A stretch of 64,000 nt of DNA. It comes from Macrocystis pyrifera (taxonomy: Eukaryota > Sar > Phaeophyceae > Laminariales > Laminariaceae). The translations under genes were made by a program, and so were the position numbers. The notes below the pieces were generated by a model. It searched no databases. It was not told where the DNA came from and worked only from the letters and a program-made list of their open reading frames with translations. This document shows positions 25,251-37,802 of this stretch, piece after piece (the stretch's first letter is position 1; each line of letters opens with the position of its first letter). Location: the NCBI GenBank assembly GCA_031763025.1, contig JASSKH010000016.1, positions 1,488,001 to 1,552,000 on the forward strand, in the 5' to 3' direction.

Positions 25251-25805
25251 GGGGGGAAGGCGGGGGGGGGGGAGTGGGCGGGAGCGGCGGGCGGGGGGGG
25301 GGGGGGGTGTACTCATTATCATGCTTGGCCGTACTCGTATGACCATAGACCCTCGCATCCCTACAATGCCGGGACGGACCATTTAGGGTTTTCATCGACC
25401 ACACAGAGACACTGCTTGCACCAAGGGGGGAGGGGGGGGGAGTGGGGGGGAGACGGGGGGGGGGGGGGGGGGGGGGGCGGGCGGGGTGGGGGGGAGAGGG
25501 GAGGGGGGAGGGGGGAGGGGGCGGGGGCGGAAGGGGGGCGTACTCTTTCGGTACTTGCCTTAGTCATTTGACCATTGACCATGCATCCCTTGCTAGACGA
25601 AGCACCATTCCTATAACTAACAGAGACACCCCCAACATTCGGGCGCCCATTGGCGTTTTAGCCGTGATATTACATAGAAACTTCTTGCTTATCTTCCGCC
25701 CTTCTTTCGGGGAGGAGGCTAAGGGAGGAGGAGGCTAAGGGGGGGGAGGGGGGGGGGGAGGTACCCAAGTCACGCATGACCGTAGTCGTATGATCAGGGG
25801 GCGGG
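25251..25805 (+). repeat. Poly-G-linked repeat G, compound copy
   Basis: Long, nearly pure G tracts alternate with two related segments. The first starts TGTACTCATTATCATG at 25,308; the second starts CGTACTCTTTCGG at about 25,537. Both contain ATGACCAT or TTGACCAT, then GCATCCCT. A third short copy (CATGACCGTAGTCGTATGA) follows another G tract near 25,775. The same tract-segment-tract-segment order occurs at 54.37-54.73 kb. Confidence 0.75.
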
Positions 25806-28800
25806 GAGCGGACGGGGGTGGGGGGCGGCATCCTGCACTGGAGGCTGTGCTTCTGGCCATCATCGTCATGATGTGCGCCTCGCCCGGCCGTAATCAGCAT
25901 GGTAGGTAGTAGCGTAGAGCTGGTCAACTTTCCTTGCCTGTCACCCTCCCGCCGGTCGTGTGTCCTTTGTGTCATTTCTGTGAGCTTTCGCCGGCTACCA
26001 TACATTTTTTCTTCTGTCTGTTTTTCGGTTGGATCTTCTCTCCATATTTTTCTACCCCCCCGTTGGAAAAGTTTGCGTTCCCTCGGGGCATTTTGTCTTT
26101 TCACACGCAGCCCCTCCTTATCCAACCGTAGACCCCCTTACCAGGTACCAGGTACAGTGGTACTGGTACAGCAGTGTAGCACCGACCCACCACGTACGTA
26201 CGTACCAGGTATGTATAAATATATGCTCCGACCAATTAAGAAGCGATCGGGACATCGTGGCGCAAAAAATATAACTTCAAGTTCCAAGTTATTTTGCAGC
26301 TCTCTGTACGGCGCTTTCTCTTTCTCTTTTCTCTTTATGTATGTATTTCATCCATATTTTAATTTCTGGTAAAATAATTAGCTTCACTCGTTCGCTCTAC
26401 AATTCATATAACTCGTGGAGCCTGCCTTGTGACAACGGACAACACCAACAATGCCTGCTGTGTGTGGCTATTGAGTCATTATTTCTGAAAAATTGAACCG
26501 CGTCGGTCAACAAATCGACTCGACGGATTTCTTTTTTCGCTTTGTTTTTCGTTTTTTTTTCCCCTCTTTTTACTGATCAATCAAGCTACTGTACTGCTGC
26601 TATTTATGAAACAACTAAAGTCTGTTGTGTTAGTTCGTTTGTTTGTTCACCATAGGTATTTTTTTTTCCTCTGCAGGACCGGCTCTATAAGGATATGCGT
26701 GTAATAATGTCGTTATAGATATACACGATCGTACTGTGTACACATAAATAAAAAATTAAACGTGGAAAATCGTAGAAATCCCACTATTACCCACATAACG
26801 CCCCACGCGCAGTTTATAACGGTTTTTGTGGTACAACAGCATTATGTACATCAAACAGACACTGCAGCAGCCGTATGCCAGGGACACATTTTTGCGTCCT
26901 TGCAGCCTCACCGTTATACCCCGTGTGGACGTTATACCGACAGCCGTCCGAAAAATACTCGTACTCGTACTCGTATGGGGCAACAGGCAACAAAAGGAGC
27001 AGGGGCAGCAGGCCGATCAGGTGTACGGCGAGCAGCAACAATAAAATTACCACTTTGCTACCAAGAAGTGGCAAATCAAACAAGACATGATCAAATCTCA
27101 AATTTTCATCCTCGAGTCTACCAATAGTAGTACCGGTATCACTCCACATCCTTCCAATATGTATCATACTTCCATTTTCACTTCATCAACACATCAACAC
27201 CCATCGACATCTCATATGTATGACTCCAGGACCAGGTACAGACGCCATCAGAGAGTAGGAATACTGCTGCACCCGGTGCCAGACCGGCTGGAGGTATCCT
27301 CCAACACCCATGGCCATACTTTATGGTATACGAGCAGGGATTTAAGAGAGCCGATCAAAGCAATGGACAACGATTCAGCAGCGGTTCGTATTATTAATAC
27401 CGAAGTTCGTAGTCCTCCTATTAACAACAAGATAATACACGTACGAGCAGATATGATCTTATTACGTAATAAAAAAAAGTACTGCAACAAGGTATTGCTG
27501 TAGTATTATTAACAATAGTATTAACTGTTAAATAGTAGCAGGTATAGCAGATACTCAACTCGTCCTGTCCTATACGCAGACAGCAGCAGACAGCTGTTAT
27601 TGGCAGCAGCAGGAGTACCAGAAGATTTGTCTTCAGTGCGTACTGTTCGTGTTGTGGCCCCCCCGTGCGCCTACGCTGGCGCGTGGTTTGATCCTTCATC
27701 GTTGGGCCCGCTCACTACTGCCGTAGTGCCGTACAGCTACGTACGCACGGGTAGTACGCTGCTGGCTGTGATATACGAGTCTTTCAGAGAGCATGTGTCG
27801 TAAAGTTTACGTAGCGGTATCATCCAGCAGCAGTTTGCAGCACTCTGGAGAGTGGAGATACAAATGCATATGACTACGTACTGCTGTACTACTGCACTCC
27901 TATACGTAACTCTAGTGTAGACAAATACGTCCTCTATACTGCTGTACTACGGCGGTACCTGCTATAAATAATAGTAATATTAATACTACCCTGCTACTGG
28001 TGTACTGGTGCAACACTTTCAATATTAAATACGTAACCGGTACAGTACTTCAACAACGGCGGTATACTTTGCACGTACCTACAGAATTAATTAGGTAATA
28101 ATATACCAGGTAGTAGCTACTGGTAGTGCATATTTCCTCGTTTGAGAGGGCAGAAAGACAGTCGAGTTCGGGGTGTACGTACTCTTGGATCGTATTGCGA
28201 GTCTCGTGAGAAAGCGTATTGGGACACCGGGCGCAAGCTTGAGCGGGATCAACTTGGAGTTGTCCTACATATTATACATTACACATACAGCAGTAGGATC
28301 CCCGTCACTGAATGCCTGCTAATCCAACAGACTAGTACCTACACGCACGCTTGGAACCTCCGCCGAGATTCTCGGGTCTCGGGAAATATGCTGTAGAATC
28401 GTATCATAACACAACTTGTGGCAAAGAAGAACGTACACAGCACCGAACCCCGATCAGCGATATGAACTGAACACTGCCACATCTACCAAATGCAAACGCC
28501 GTAATGACCACATGCAGCAACGAACGGAACCAGGCGCAGCCCTGTAAATGTTGCTGGCTGCCAGCTGCCAGGGGTTTTTTCCCATGGCGGCAAGGCGATG
28601 CTATACAAGGGTTGATGGTGGATGCTTGGATACTCTGGCTGTGTTACGTATGGACGTTTTATCGCCATTTCAAGAAGGATGTTCGTATGTTCGTGCCTGG
28701 AGGGTAGACCGAAGAACCTCTGCGGGGTCGCGACGAGCTCTGTTGGCAGAAAATTTGCTCATCCTTCCCCACTCGGAGCAGACGGCTTAGACAGAGTAGA

Positions 28801-29871
28801 AGCTGTGTCTGTCGTGCACCACAGCCCATAGGGGTATACAACACCCGCAAAGGACTCTCTCGGCGCGTTCATCGCACCGAGGGTACATTTTTTGTTTTTT
28901 GCCACCCCTCTCTGTTTCCCACCGGAACGGAACGATGGGAATATTTCTTGGCGAACATCACGCAGAAAATTCTTTCCCGAGGCTTTTTTTCAGTTTAAAA
29001 AGCGTTCTGAAAATTCTGGCCAACGATCGGAGAGGTCTGGGAGCCTGGAAGTACTTTGCTGCGAGGTGTTGTGTGTTTTGCCCCCCGTGAGCTGGACGCC
29101 TCGCTCCTTCTATCCTTACGGAAACAACGCAATGTACACCAAGAGTCGACTCTCGCGCGGTCCACCGCTGCTGCTGCTGTGTCACGGTCTAGCTATTTTC
29201 CCAGGCTGCAGGAGCTCACAAGTCAGTCAGTTATTCGTAATTTTATAAATTTTGATTCACTTCTTCCATCAACAAGAACTGCAAAATAACAAAATAACGA
29301 AATACGAACACGACAACAAGTAGTAGCTTTGGTTCCACCGAGATTCCGTTCACACAAGTTGACTTTGACACTTGAGTACCCCAAAAGAGTCACAGCGCGG
29401 ACCCACACGCGCCCGTTTGGCACATCACCACTCGCCACTCGCACCATCGGCAGACCGTCGGGCTGGTGTTTTCTTCAGGGCGTCACGAAGAAGCACAGGG
29501 CAAAGCGCCCGCGGATGTCATTGGGCCAGAAAAACTTGACACAGCGCGCCAGGGGTCGCTTGTCGCTTGTTAGCACATCACCGAGCTTTGTTGGTCCGCT
29601 CCAAGTGCTTTGCCCCAGGAAGATTTAAAAATTCCCAGGTTCTAGCTTTTTTTTTAGGCACCTCGAAAAAATAGTTATCCCATCTCCCACAACTACGACC
29701 ATCCCCACCACTGGGAACACGCACATCCCTTCCTGGTGACCCTCTGTCTTAACTCTCATCATCGTCGTCGTCACCATCACAGACCTGGTCGTAGGAAAAT
29801 CGAAAACGATAAACTCCGGCGGGGCGCAGCGTGTGCCCCCGTTTTTCCAGGGACATTGATCAGGCCCGAGC
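25806..29871. other. Unassigned stretch upstream of the main gene
   Basis: No domain-bearing frame was found. TACCAGGTA occurs as a tandem pair at about 26,139. The last 250 bases before 29,872 are probably 5' untranslated or promoter sequence, but I see no convincing TATA box. Confidence 0.35.
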
Positions 29872-32800
29872 ATGTCCCTGCCTTCCTTGTCGAGTGTCCT
29901 CCGTGGTATCGGGGTGGGACTGCCCGGGTCACCCCCTGGCACGGCCAAATCTGGCAGCAGCAGCGGCGGCAGCTCGGGAAGGAGGCCAAAACCTGCCGAG
30001 GTTTTAGCTCCCTCGGCCGCACCATCACCTGCTGCTGCCAAGGACCAAACGCCGACGCCTGCGGAGCAGCCCTCGCAGCAGAAGGACCAGGGGGATGATG
30101 GAAAGCAGCGCCAACTCCTTACGCCCGTGCCCGGACCACGCGCGGCGACGCCCACGCCCTCGACTGGAGGGTACAGACGCCGAAGGCACGAGCTTGAAAT
30201 GATGTCAGACGATATATCCTCCCCTGGGAGCGCCTTTTCTGGCTCTGGTTGCCCTTCCGAAGGCAGCTGTTCCACGGCCACCTACGCAGGGGGAAGCGGG
30301 CCCGGAAGCGGGCCCGACCACAGCGCAGGGGGCTGGGGGAGCTCTTCTTGGGATGGGAGCGACCACGCGTGGGATGCCGGCGAGAGTGACAGGCAGCGTC
30401 GCGCGATGGGGCAACTCACTGTTACCCCGTGGGGAGGCGGGACAGGCGGTGGTGGCGGAGGCAGCAGCGGCGCTTACGGCACGAGTAAACGGGCGAAATT
30501 GGAAACCTCTCGATCCCTCTCAGAGATGAGCAGCAGCCAGCCCGAGAGTGGCGTTGGCGACACGGGCACGGGTGGGGACGGTGGTGGCGCGCATGGGCGG
30601 GGAAATCCTCACTTGAGAGGGAAGCCGGGGAGCGCGGGGTCGGTGCTGGAGCAAGGGTATCGGCAGCACTCCCAGTCTCACTCCACAGACGAATGGCGCG
30701 CGATGTCCAAGGCCGCCCGAGTGCTAGGCGTGGACTCGCTGGAGGAGAGGGACGTTGAAGACCAGAGGCGGGCGTCCATGGTGAAGGCGGCGCGCATGCT
30801 CGGAGTGGAGAACGTAGAGGAACTCCACCAGAACGCCGCTCGCAACCGCCAAAAGTGGGCGCCCCCAAGAAGTAGCGCTTCGAAGGCCGCGCGCATGTTG
30901 GGAGTCGAGGACGTGTCCGAGCTGCACCGGGACGCTAGCACAGATCGGGATCGGGGCTCCCGCAAGCAGCTCGGCGCCTCCAAGGCTCGGCAGGGGAGCA
31001 TATCCTGCCTCATCCGAGCGCTCGAGATCACGGACACGGAGGCCAAGAGCAGCGGCAGCGTTACCGAGGAGGAGCTGCTGCTGCGGCAGGGCGGGGTTCG
31101 GCGCGAGCACCAGGTGGAGACCAGCAGCCCACACAGCGCGCTCAGCAGCACTCGGGCTACGGAGTCCTGCAGCAGCGTGAGCGACCTCGCGGTGCATGAT
31201 CCCGACAGGGAGGGCAGTGGCGGGGGGTGCAGCAGCAGCAGCAGCGCCGGCGATGGGACTGGAGGACGGCCACCTCAGGCACAGCAGCAGGAGCAGGAGC
31301 AGGAGCAGCAGCAGCAGCAAGCAGCAGCAACGGCAGCAGCAACAGCGGCAGCACCGTAGCAGACTGGAGATCTCGGACGACCAGCTCGCCGGACTTCAAA
31401 CTCCGCAGAATTCAGCGTCCGCAGAGGGTGGGCCTCACGTCCGCGGCTTCAGCAGGCACTCCCGGGACGAGATGGAGATCGAGACGCCCCCTGCCCAGCC
31501 GCGATCTGCCGCCCTCACCTCCCTGCGGCAGGCGCCCGCCCCCCTCGTGGCCCCCTACACCAACTCCATATCATGCCCCCCGTACCGCCTTTCTCCTTCT
31601 CCTCTCCGGCCGCCGGGGCCGTCGCCAGCAGGGTCGCCGTGCCCGCGGCAGCAGCAGACGCCCACGATGGTCATGCGCCACGCTTCGGACTTCGCCCTCA
31701 GCGGTGGCAGCGGCGGCAGCGGCGGCGGTGGTAGCTGCGGTAGCGGTGGTAGTGGTGGTAGCGGCGGCCATTGGGACCGGTGTTCACCTGCAGCGGCAAG
31801 TGCCAACGCTAATGCGAACGCCAACGCTGGAAGTAAAAATGGTTGCAATGGTGGCGGTGGCGGCGGCGGCGGTGGCGGGACGAGGTCGCCGGCTCCAGCA
31901 ATGGAGGCAGAGGCGAAGGGGCACCCCGGAGACCAAATCTACGCTGTGCCCGCTCGCGAGGCCGCCGGGGACGACGGCAGCAGCGAGGAGGGCTGGGCGC
32001 AAGGATGGAGGAGGAGCACCGCCGTAGCCACCGCGGCCGCCGCAACCGCCACAGCTGCCGCCACAGCTGCCGCAGCAGCTTCTACCGCACGCGGCGTTGC
32101 GCAACCTGCGACTCAGTTCAATCACCAGGCCGCGCCGCCGCCGGACGCCCTGGTTGCGTCCCCGAGCGGCGGTGGCGGTGGTGGACGCGGTGGTCACGAA
32201 GGTTACCCGGGGCCCGGTCGGTCGCCCGCGTCGGCGTCGGAGCCGCCGCCGCCGCCGCCGCCTCTTGTTGCCGCGCCCGCGGCCACAGCGGGATGCAAGG
32301 AACCAGCTTTAGACAGGCCCGGCTACAAGGAATACAAGCAGGATTCCCCGGTTGAGCTTGGCGGAGACCACCCCATGGCGTTCGCGCCTTTGACGTGCAG
32401 CAGCGACACGAAGCAGGGGGGGGGGGGGTGGTCGGGGCGGCGCACGGCAGAGTTCAAGTATTCATCACCCGACCGCTTCGATCCGAGGAGCGCCGCTACT
32501 GCTGCTGCTGCTGCTGCCGCTGCTGCTGCTGCTGCTGCTGCTGCTACGGCGGCGGCACGAGAGCCGGCGGTGAAGACGTCTCAGCGCCGCCCGTTGACGT
32601 CGTCGATGTCCTTGGGGGATGACCACCACACGCACCGCCAGCAACAGCAGCAACAGCAACAGCAACTGCAGCTGCAGCTGCAGCGACAACAGCAAGAGCA
32701 CCAGCAGCGGCAGCGGCAGCTGGAGGTCCGACAGCAAGAACTGCGGCAGCAAGAGCTGCGGCAGCGGCAGCAGGAGGAGGAGCTGCGGCAGCGGCAGGAG

Positions 32801-35800
32801 CAGCAGCATCAGCGGCAGCAGCAACGGTTGCAGCAGCAGCAGCAGCTGCAGCAACAACAGCAGCAGCAGCAACAACAACTGCAGCGGCAGCGACAGCAGC
32901 AGCAACAGCAGCAGCAGCAGCAGCAACGACAACAGCAGCAACAGCAGCGACAACAGCAGCAGCAATGGCAGCAGCAACAACAACAGCAGCAGCAACGCCT
33001 TCGCCAGCGCCAGATGTCCGGCACGTTCTCGCAGGGTACGGCGGCGCGCGATTTGCCCCTGCAGCGATCGGCGTCAACACCGTCCGCCGGTGTATGCTCG
33101 GGGGCAGCAAGCGGCGGCTACGGTTTCCCTAGCGCGGGAGGAAGCGACAGCTCGTGCGAAAGCGAAGGCGCTAGCGACACCCACCCCGACCGCTACGACG
33201 ATAATGAGGGCACCGGTCCTAGCAGCGCTTTCGTAGCCTTGGCGGCGATGATCCCCGTTATCAACCCTGTCGGCATCGGCCAGGAGGGCCCTCCCGCTGG
33301 CTTTGGGCAGCCGCCGGGGGTGAAGATGGAGGAAGGAAGAGGGCCCCCGACAACGGTGGTTTCGATGCCACGAGCGTCGGTGTCCGCTTCAGCAATGAAG
33401 AGCAAGCAGCGGCGCCGTGTGTCGACGACCAAAGCTAGCGGTTGGGGAGACGATGCGTCGCCGATTGCATTCGGCGGCGCCGGCCGTGGTGGCGGCGGCG
33501 GTCGCGGGGGCGGGGGTGGTGGAAGCAACGGCCACGTTCATGGCGTTCATGGACACGGCCACAACCAAAGCTCGTCGATCGCGCTTTCACCGATGTGGGT
33601 GGGTGGTGGTGGGGGTGGTGGAGGACGTGGGGGGGGGGGAGCGGGGGCGGGCGGTGGCGCGATCGCGAGCAGGAGGGATGTCGGCGCCTCGGCGGGAAGC
33701 GAGCAGGGGATGACGGACGCAGCGGGAGGCGGCCCCGGCGGAATCTCCACTCGGAAACAGCAGGAGGTGGCCACGCGGCCGCGAGAGAAAGGGCGCTTCA
33801 TCAAGCGCGCCCCGGCCTTCCTCCCCATCTCTGCGTTCAAGCCGGCAGGAGTTACGACGGAGGCGGATGCTGCTGCCGAGGCCGCCGAGGAGGCCAGGGA
33901 GAAGGCTGTCGAAGCGGCGGCCCTTGCCGCCGCCGCCGCTGCCGCCGCCGCCGCGGGTAAGCGCGGAGGCGGGGGGGGGGGGGGGGGGGATGGGGGCGAG
34001 TGCGTCGGCGATGGCGGGGATGGCGCCGCGATCGACGACGAACATGTCACCTCCGGCTGCGATGACCCCGGGGGCGGGGAGGGGGGGGGGGGGGGGGGGG
34101 GGTTCGCCGTGGTCTTCGGTCGGCGACGGCCAAGGTGAGATTTTCTCAAGTATTTTTGTTGTTGCTGTACGTTTTGGCGACTATTTTCGATTGGAGTATT
34201 TGTGAGGAAGTTAGCTTTTTGCACCCCTTCAACTGAGTAACGTTTTTGGGATAACTGACTGCTTGTGTTGAATAATGTGTTAAGAGTAGAGGGAATAGGG
34301 GGATGGAGAGCGGGGGGGGCACCTTGTGGTAGCTAGGGGCGGGGGGGGGTGTTGTAGGCGCAGCTGCTCTCAAATATTATCGCGGAACATATGTGAACCA
34401 TGATGTATACGTAGCCTGTCATATTTTGTTCGTTTCCTCCTGCGGGCAAATTTTCAACCCCGCCACGCCTTCCGTGGGTGTCGAAACCGTTGCTCGATCC
34501 GCCTCTCCGAGATGGAAACCTTGACTCCACATTGCGTGCTGAGAGTTGAGAGCCACCGTCGAGCGCCGAGTGACAGTGAACACACACACCCGGAGCTTGT
34601 GCTTTGTTTTTGTCGAAACCTGTCCGTTTGGGTCTTACGGTAGGTCGATAACGTTTTTACGATGATGTTGCTTGCATGCTTTACACGGTCTCACTCTCTT
34701 GCCTTTACTTTAACCTGCTTGGGTCGGCGACGGACGTAGGCGTTGTGCTCACGATGTAGGCTGTGTACAGCAGTAGTAAATAGTACGGGTATTTGTAAGG
34801 GAGAGTTTTGTCGGGTATAGGGGTTAGTTAGCCTGGCCGGGTGGCCGGGTACGTTACATATCCGAGTATGATTTACCCCAGAATATGTACCTTACCGTAT
34901 ACCCTGATATGCTACGTACACACACAGCAGCAGTGTTGAATCGGGTGTTGGCATGACCAGGTATACATACCTCGTATACAACAGGACCACATTTTTTTCG
35001 CTACTCCGATTCATAGAGGAAGAAATAACGTTACCGGGTATATACCTGGTATGTTGATACGTCTATCATGTACGTACTCGAGAGTATGTATGTATGTACC
35101 CTGTGATACTACCGCAGTATTGACACTACTGATGCACACACCCTTGATGAACCCCCGTGTGGACTTTGGGCGGGAAAATCGACGATACGAGTTGGTGATT
35201 ACAGCAGCGGCCACTGGGTCATACCTACCTACTGTTGTAGTAGGGGGGATGATATCATACAAATTGGTGTCTTGCTGTCTTGCTGTCTACAGCAGTTGTA
35301 ATGCAAATGCCGTGCCTTGCACGGGGGCAAGTTGATCCCGCCTACCCCCTACTGCTGGGCGCCCACGCAGTAGACGGTTGGTATGTCATGTATGCATATC
35401 CCAAAACTTTTCATTGTCTTGGTCTCTGGGTAGGGATTAAATTTCTCTACACACTTCACACACTCAAAAGGGTCCTGATTTGAAAATGGTGTGCGTCGAA
35501 CGTAGCATGGTGCTGGTACACGTTTTTGCGCCTAAAATCCAACAGGAGAACAGCTGCTTTGCGCGCGCGGGGGGGGGGGGGGGGGGTGCTGGCTGGGGGG
35601 GGGGGCGGTACTTTTTCTGTTGCTTCCCACCCGGTCGGAGGGGGTGGGAAATCAGTGATCACCCTCATGGCCGTTGTTCCGGGGCTTGTTGCCGCCGCCT
35701 CGCCCTTCTGTAGGTATCTTGTTGTATTGCTGTAGTACCAGGTATGTATTTTGAAGGTTGAAGGATGTCTGCTACGTTTGCTGTTTTTTCCCTCGTCTTC

Positions 35801-37802
35801 ATTCGACTATTCGCAGGTATCAACGCTTTTTCCCCCCCCCCCCCCCCCCCCCCCCCGCCCGACTATCCACTCTTCTATACCTGGTACCAAGTATACCAGG
35901 TACATATTAATAGTTACGGTACGTACGTACGTACGGAGCAGCTACGAGTATGATACGTATGTTTAAAACCGTTAGAAGACCAAAAGTGGGACACCGAAAA
36001 AATCCTCAAATCTTTATAAGCTTGGGTGTACATGTGTTATATTTGTATACGCGTGTAGGTGTTTTGCTCCCGCCTCCATATCTGAGAACGCCTTCCATCG
36101 CATACTTCAATATAGTTTTCTTCGTTTGTTTATTTCTCCGCCCGCCTGTTTCGTGGTGTTTATACCATATGATATCGTATTTATGATAAATGTGTACCAG
36201 GTATACCGTATATTCCGGTGTTTTTTTTTTTTTTGCGCCGAAATAAATGCGAAGCACATACTTGTAGCGTAGTAGAGAGGGGGGAGAAGGGCCTTCTATT
36301 ACTACGAGTATCTGGCTCCGGATTTTTGAGTTACGACCGAAGAGGGCAATAGAAAACGACGGCGAAGATAATGAATGGGATGAAAAAAAGAGGAAAAAAA
36401 ATTGTTTTCGTACCAGGTACGTCATCCCATGGGCGTTGGCCCCTACTTTCCCACCTCTCTTTCACCAGTATGTACTCGCGAGGAAGAACGCACTGGTTCT
36501 GTACTGCTGCCACTGCTCTTGTCCCGTTAGCGCTGTCCAGTCCTCTCGACAGACTCTCAAAAGCAGAGCATTGTACGAGAAGAGAGAGAGCAGGGGGGCG
36601 GGACGGGGTACACTTCCAATCGAACGGGAGGGGGGTAAGGGGGCAATGGCGTAGATGACGTACGAAAACAACACTCTGTCGCAAGGACGAACTTGAGTTA
36701 CCTGCAGGTGGGTGGCCGATAGAAACCACGGTAATTACCTGGTCGCAGGTATGTTTAGCGAGAGTATTTCGTACAGCCCGTAAACTTCGCTCCCGCTTTT
36801 TCGCGCGAGGGGCCAGGCCCTTCAGTGTGTCTCTTTGCTGCGATTTTTTCGACGAAAGCGTCAAGAGTGTTATTTCCCTCGCCATGAGCTCGCCCGAGTT
36901 ATCTCACCCCACACCCCCACCCACAACACCCTCCACTCCCCGACCCACCCCCCACCCCTGCCCCCCACCCTCCCACCCTATTTTCGCCACAACTCTCAGA
37001 CGTAGACAGGGGCGGCGAAGGCAAAACGGGCAAGTTCGGCTCGAACGACTCAGCGAACAGCGGCGGCAGCAGCAGCAGCATGGGTAGGGAAGGGGGGGGA
37101 AAGCACACGGGGCGCGGGGGGGGGCGCCACCCCCTTCACCGGCGTCACCGGCCTCCTCACGGGGAGGCAGTAGCGGCAGCGGCGGCGGTGGCGGCGGCGG
37201 TGGCGGTGGTGGTGGTGGTCGCGGTAGCAGCACTTGGGGTTCCGTAAGGCAAGCACCATCATCATCAACATCATCCTCCTCGTCGTCATCAGGGGGCTGC
37301 TGCTGCGGCGGCGGCGGCTGCGGCGGCTGCGGTGGCGGCGGCGGCGGCTAACAGCGGTGCGGGGCGAGGTCGCACCGAGAGGAGGGCTTCCCCGAACGAC
37401 ATCTGGCAGGGCGACGACGGGGACAGCTTGGATGGGGGGGGGCGGGACCGCAGCGTGAGTGACTGCGGGAGCGAGCGAGGAAGCGAGGACCTCCGGGGCA
37501 TGGCGTTTTTGCCATGGAGCCCGATGGATGGCCCCGGCCCGTCCCCCCGTGCGTCGGCGTGGGACAGCCCTAGAAGGGGCAGTGGCGGCGGCGGCGGCAT
37601 GTTGACTACTAGCGGGTCCGCCACGTCTACCCCTGCCTCGAGTAGGCGCGGCTCGCGTGACGCTGGGAAGGTGTCCCATTCATCTGCTTGGTCTGGAGGA
37701 GGGAACGGTGGTGGTGGTGGTGGTGGGGGCGGCGGAGGTGACAGCATGTCGGATGCGGGCTCCTCCTCGGCAATACTGTCCGGTGGAAGCGATCGAGGGT
37801 AG
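29872..37802 (+). CDS. Large low-complexity host protein, multi-exon
   Basis: I do not recognise this protein. Translation starts at an ATG in CCCGAGCATGTCC. Exon 1 (29,872-31,176) encodes a Ser/Gly/Pro-rich start and three motifs Lys-Ala-Ala-Arg-x-Leu-Gly-Val at residues about 280, 305 and 338. A donor (AGCAGC|GTGAGC) and an acceptor (CTCCGCAG at 31,408) join it in phase to exon 2 (31,409-34,134), which holds poly-Gly, poly-Ala and a 120-residue Gln/Arg/Glu block. Exon 2 ends CCAAG|GTGAGA. Probable later exons are 37,000-37,083, 37,171-37,243 and 37,293-37,802, the last ending in TAG. The summed length is divisible by three (1,565 residues). The tail has several Arg-Arg-x-Ser sites, suggesting phosphorylation. 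The exon joins are inference; the very short last intron (49 nt) is the weakest. Alternatively the gene stops at the TGA at 34,136. Confidence 0.62.
30703..30960 (+). repeat. Three KAAR-x-LGV peptide repeats in the main gene
   Basis: The encoded motifs are SKAARVLGVDSLEE, VKAARMLGVENVEEL and SKAARMLGVEDVSEL, spaced 25 and 33 residues apart. They are the only ordered-looking segment of the protein and resemble short amphipathic helices. A weaker fourth version (IRALEITDTEA) may follow near residue 383. I cannot match them to a named family. Confidence 0.75.
31177..31408 (+). other. Predicted intron 1 of the main gene
   Basis: The 232-nt segment starts GTGAGC and ends CTCCGCAG. It removes the point where the upstream frame runs into a stop at 31,357 and joins two long frames in phase 0. 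It contains a CAG-rich tract that would otherwise encode Gln and Ala runs. Confidence 0.45.
32638..33003 (+). repeat. CAG/CAA-rich poly-glutamine tract
   Basis: About 120 codons are mostly CAG and CAA with interspersed CGG/CGA (Arg), GAG (Glu) and CTG (Leu). The Glu/Arg/Gln-rich first part has coiled-coil-like character. Long minus-strand Leu and Ala frames here are shadows. Confidence 0.9.
34135..36999 (+). other. Predicted long intron 3 or intergenic gap
   Basis: The segment starts GTGAGA and ends after a pyrimidine-rich stretch with AACTCTCAG, so it can be read as a 2.9-kb intron. It contains no gene. It has several TACCAGGTA/TACCTGGTA words (about 34,961, 35,042, 35,737, 35,877, 35,894, 36,196, 36,412) and poly-G or poly-C tracts at 35,570-35,605 and 35,831-35,856. 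Confidence 0.4.

Noticed and set aside
32465-33110. Long minus-strand Leu- and Ala-rich frames
   Set aside because: They are shadows of the CAG/CAA tract in the + strand gene.
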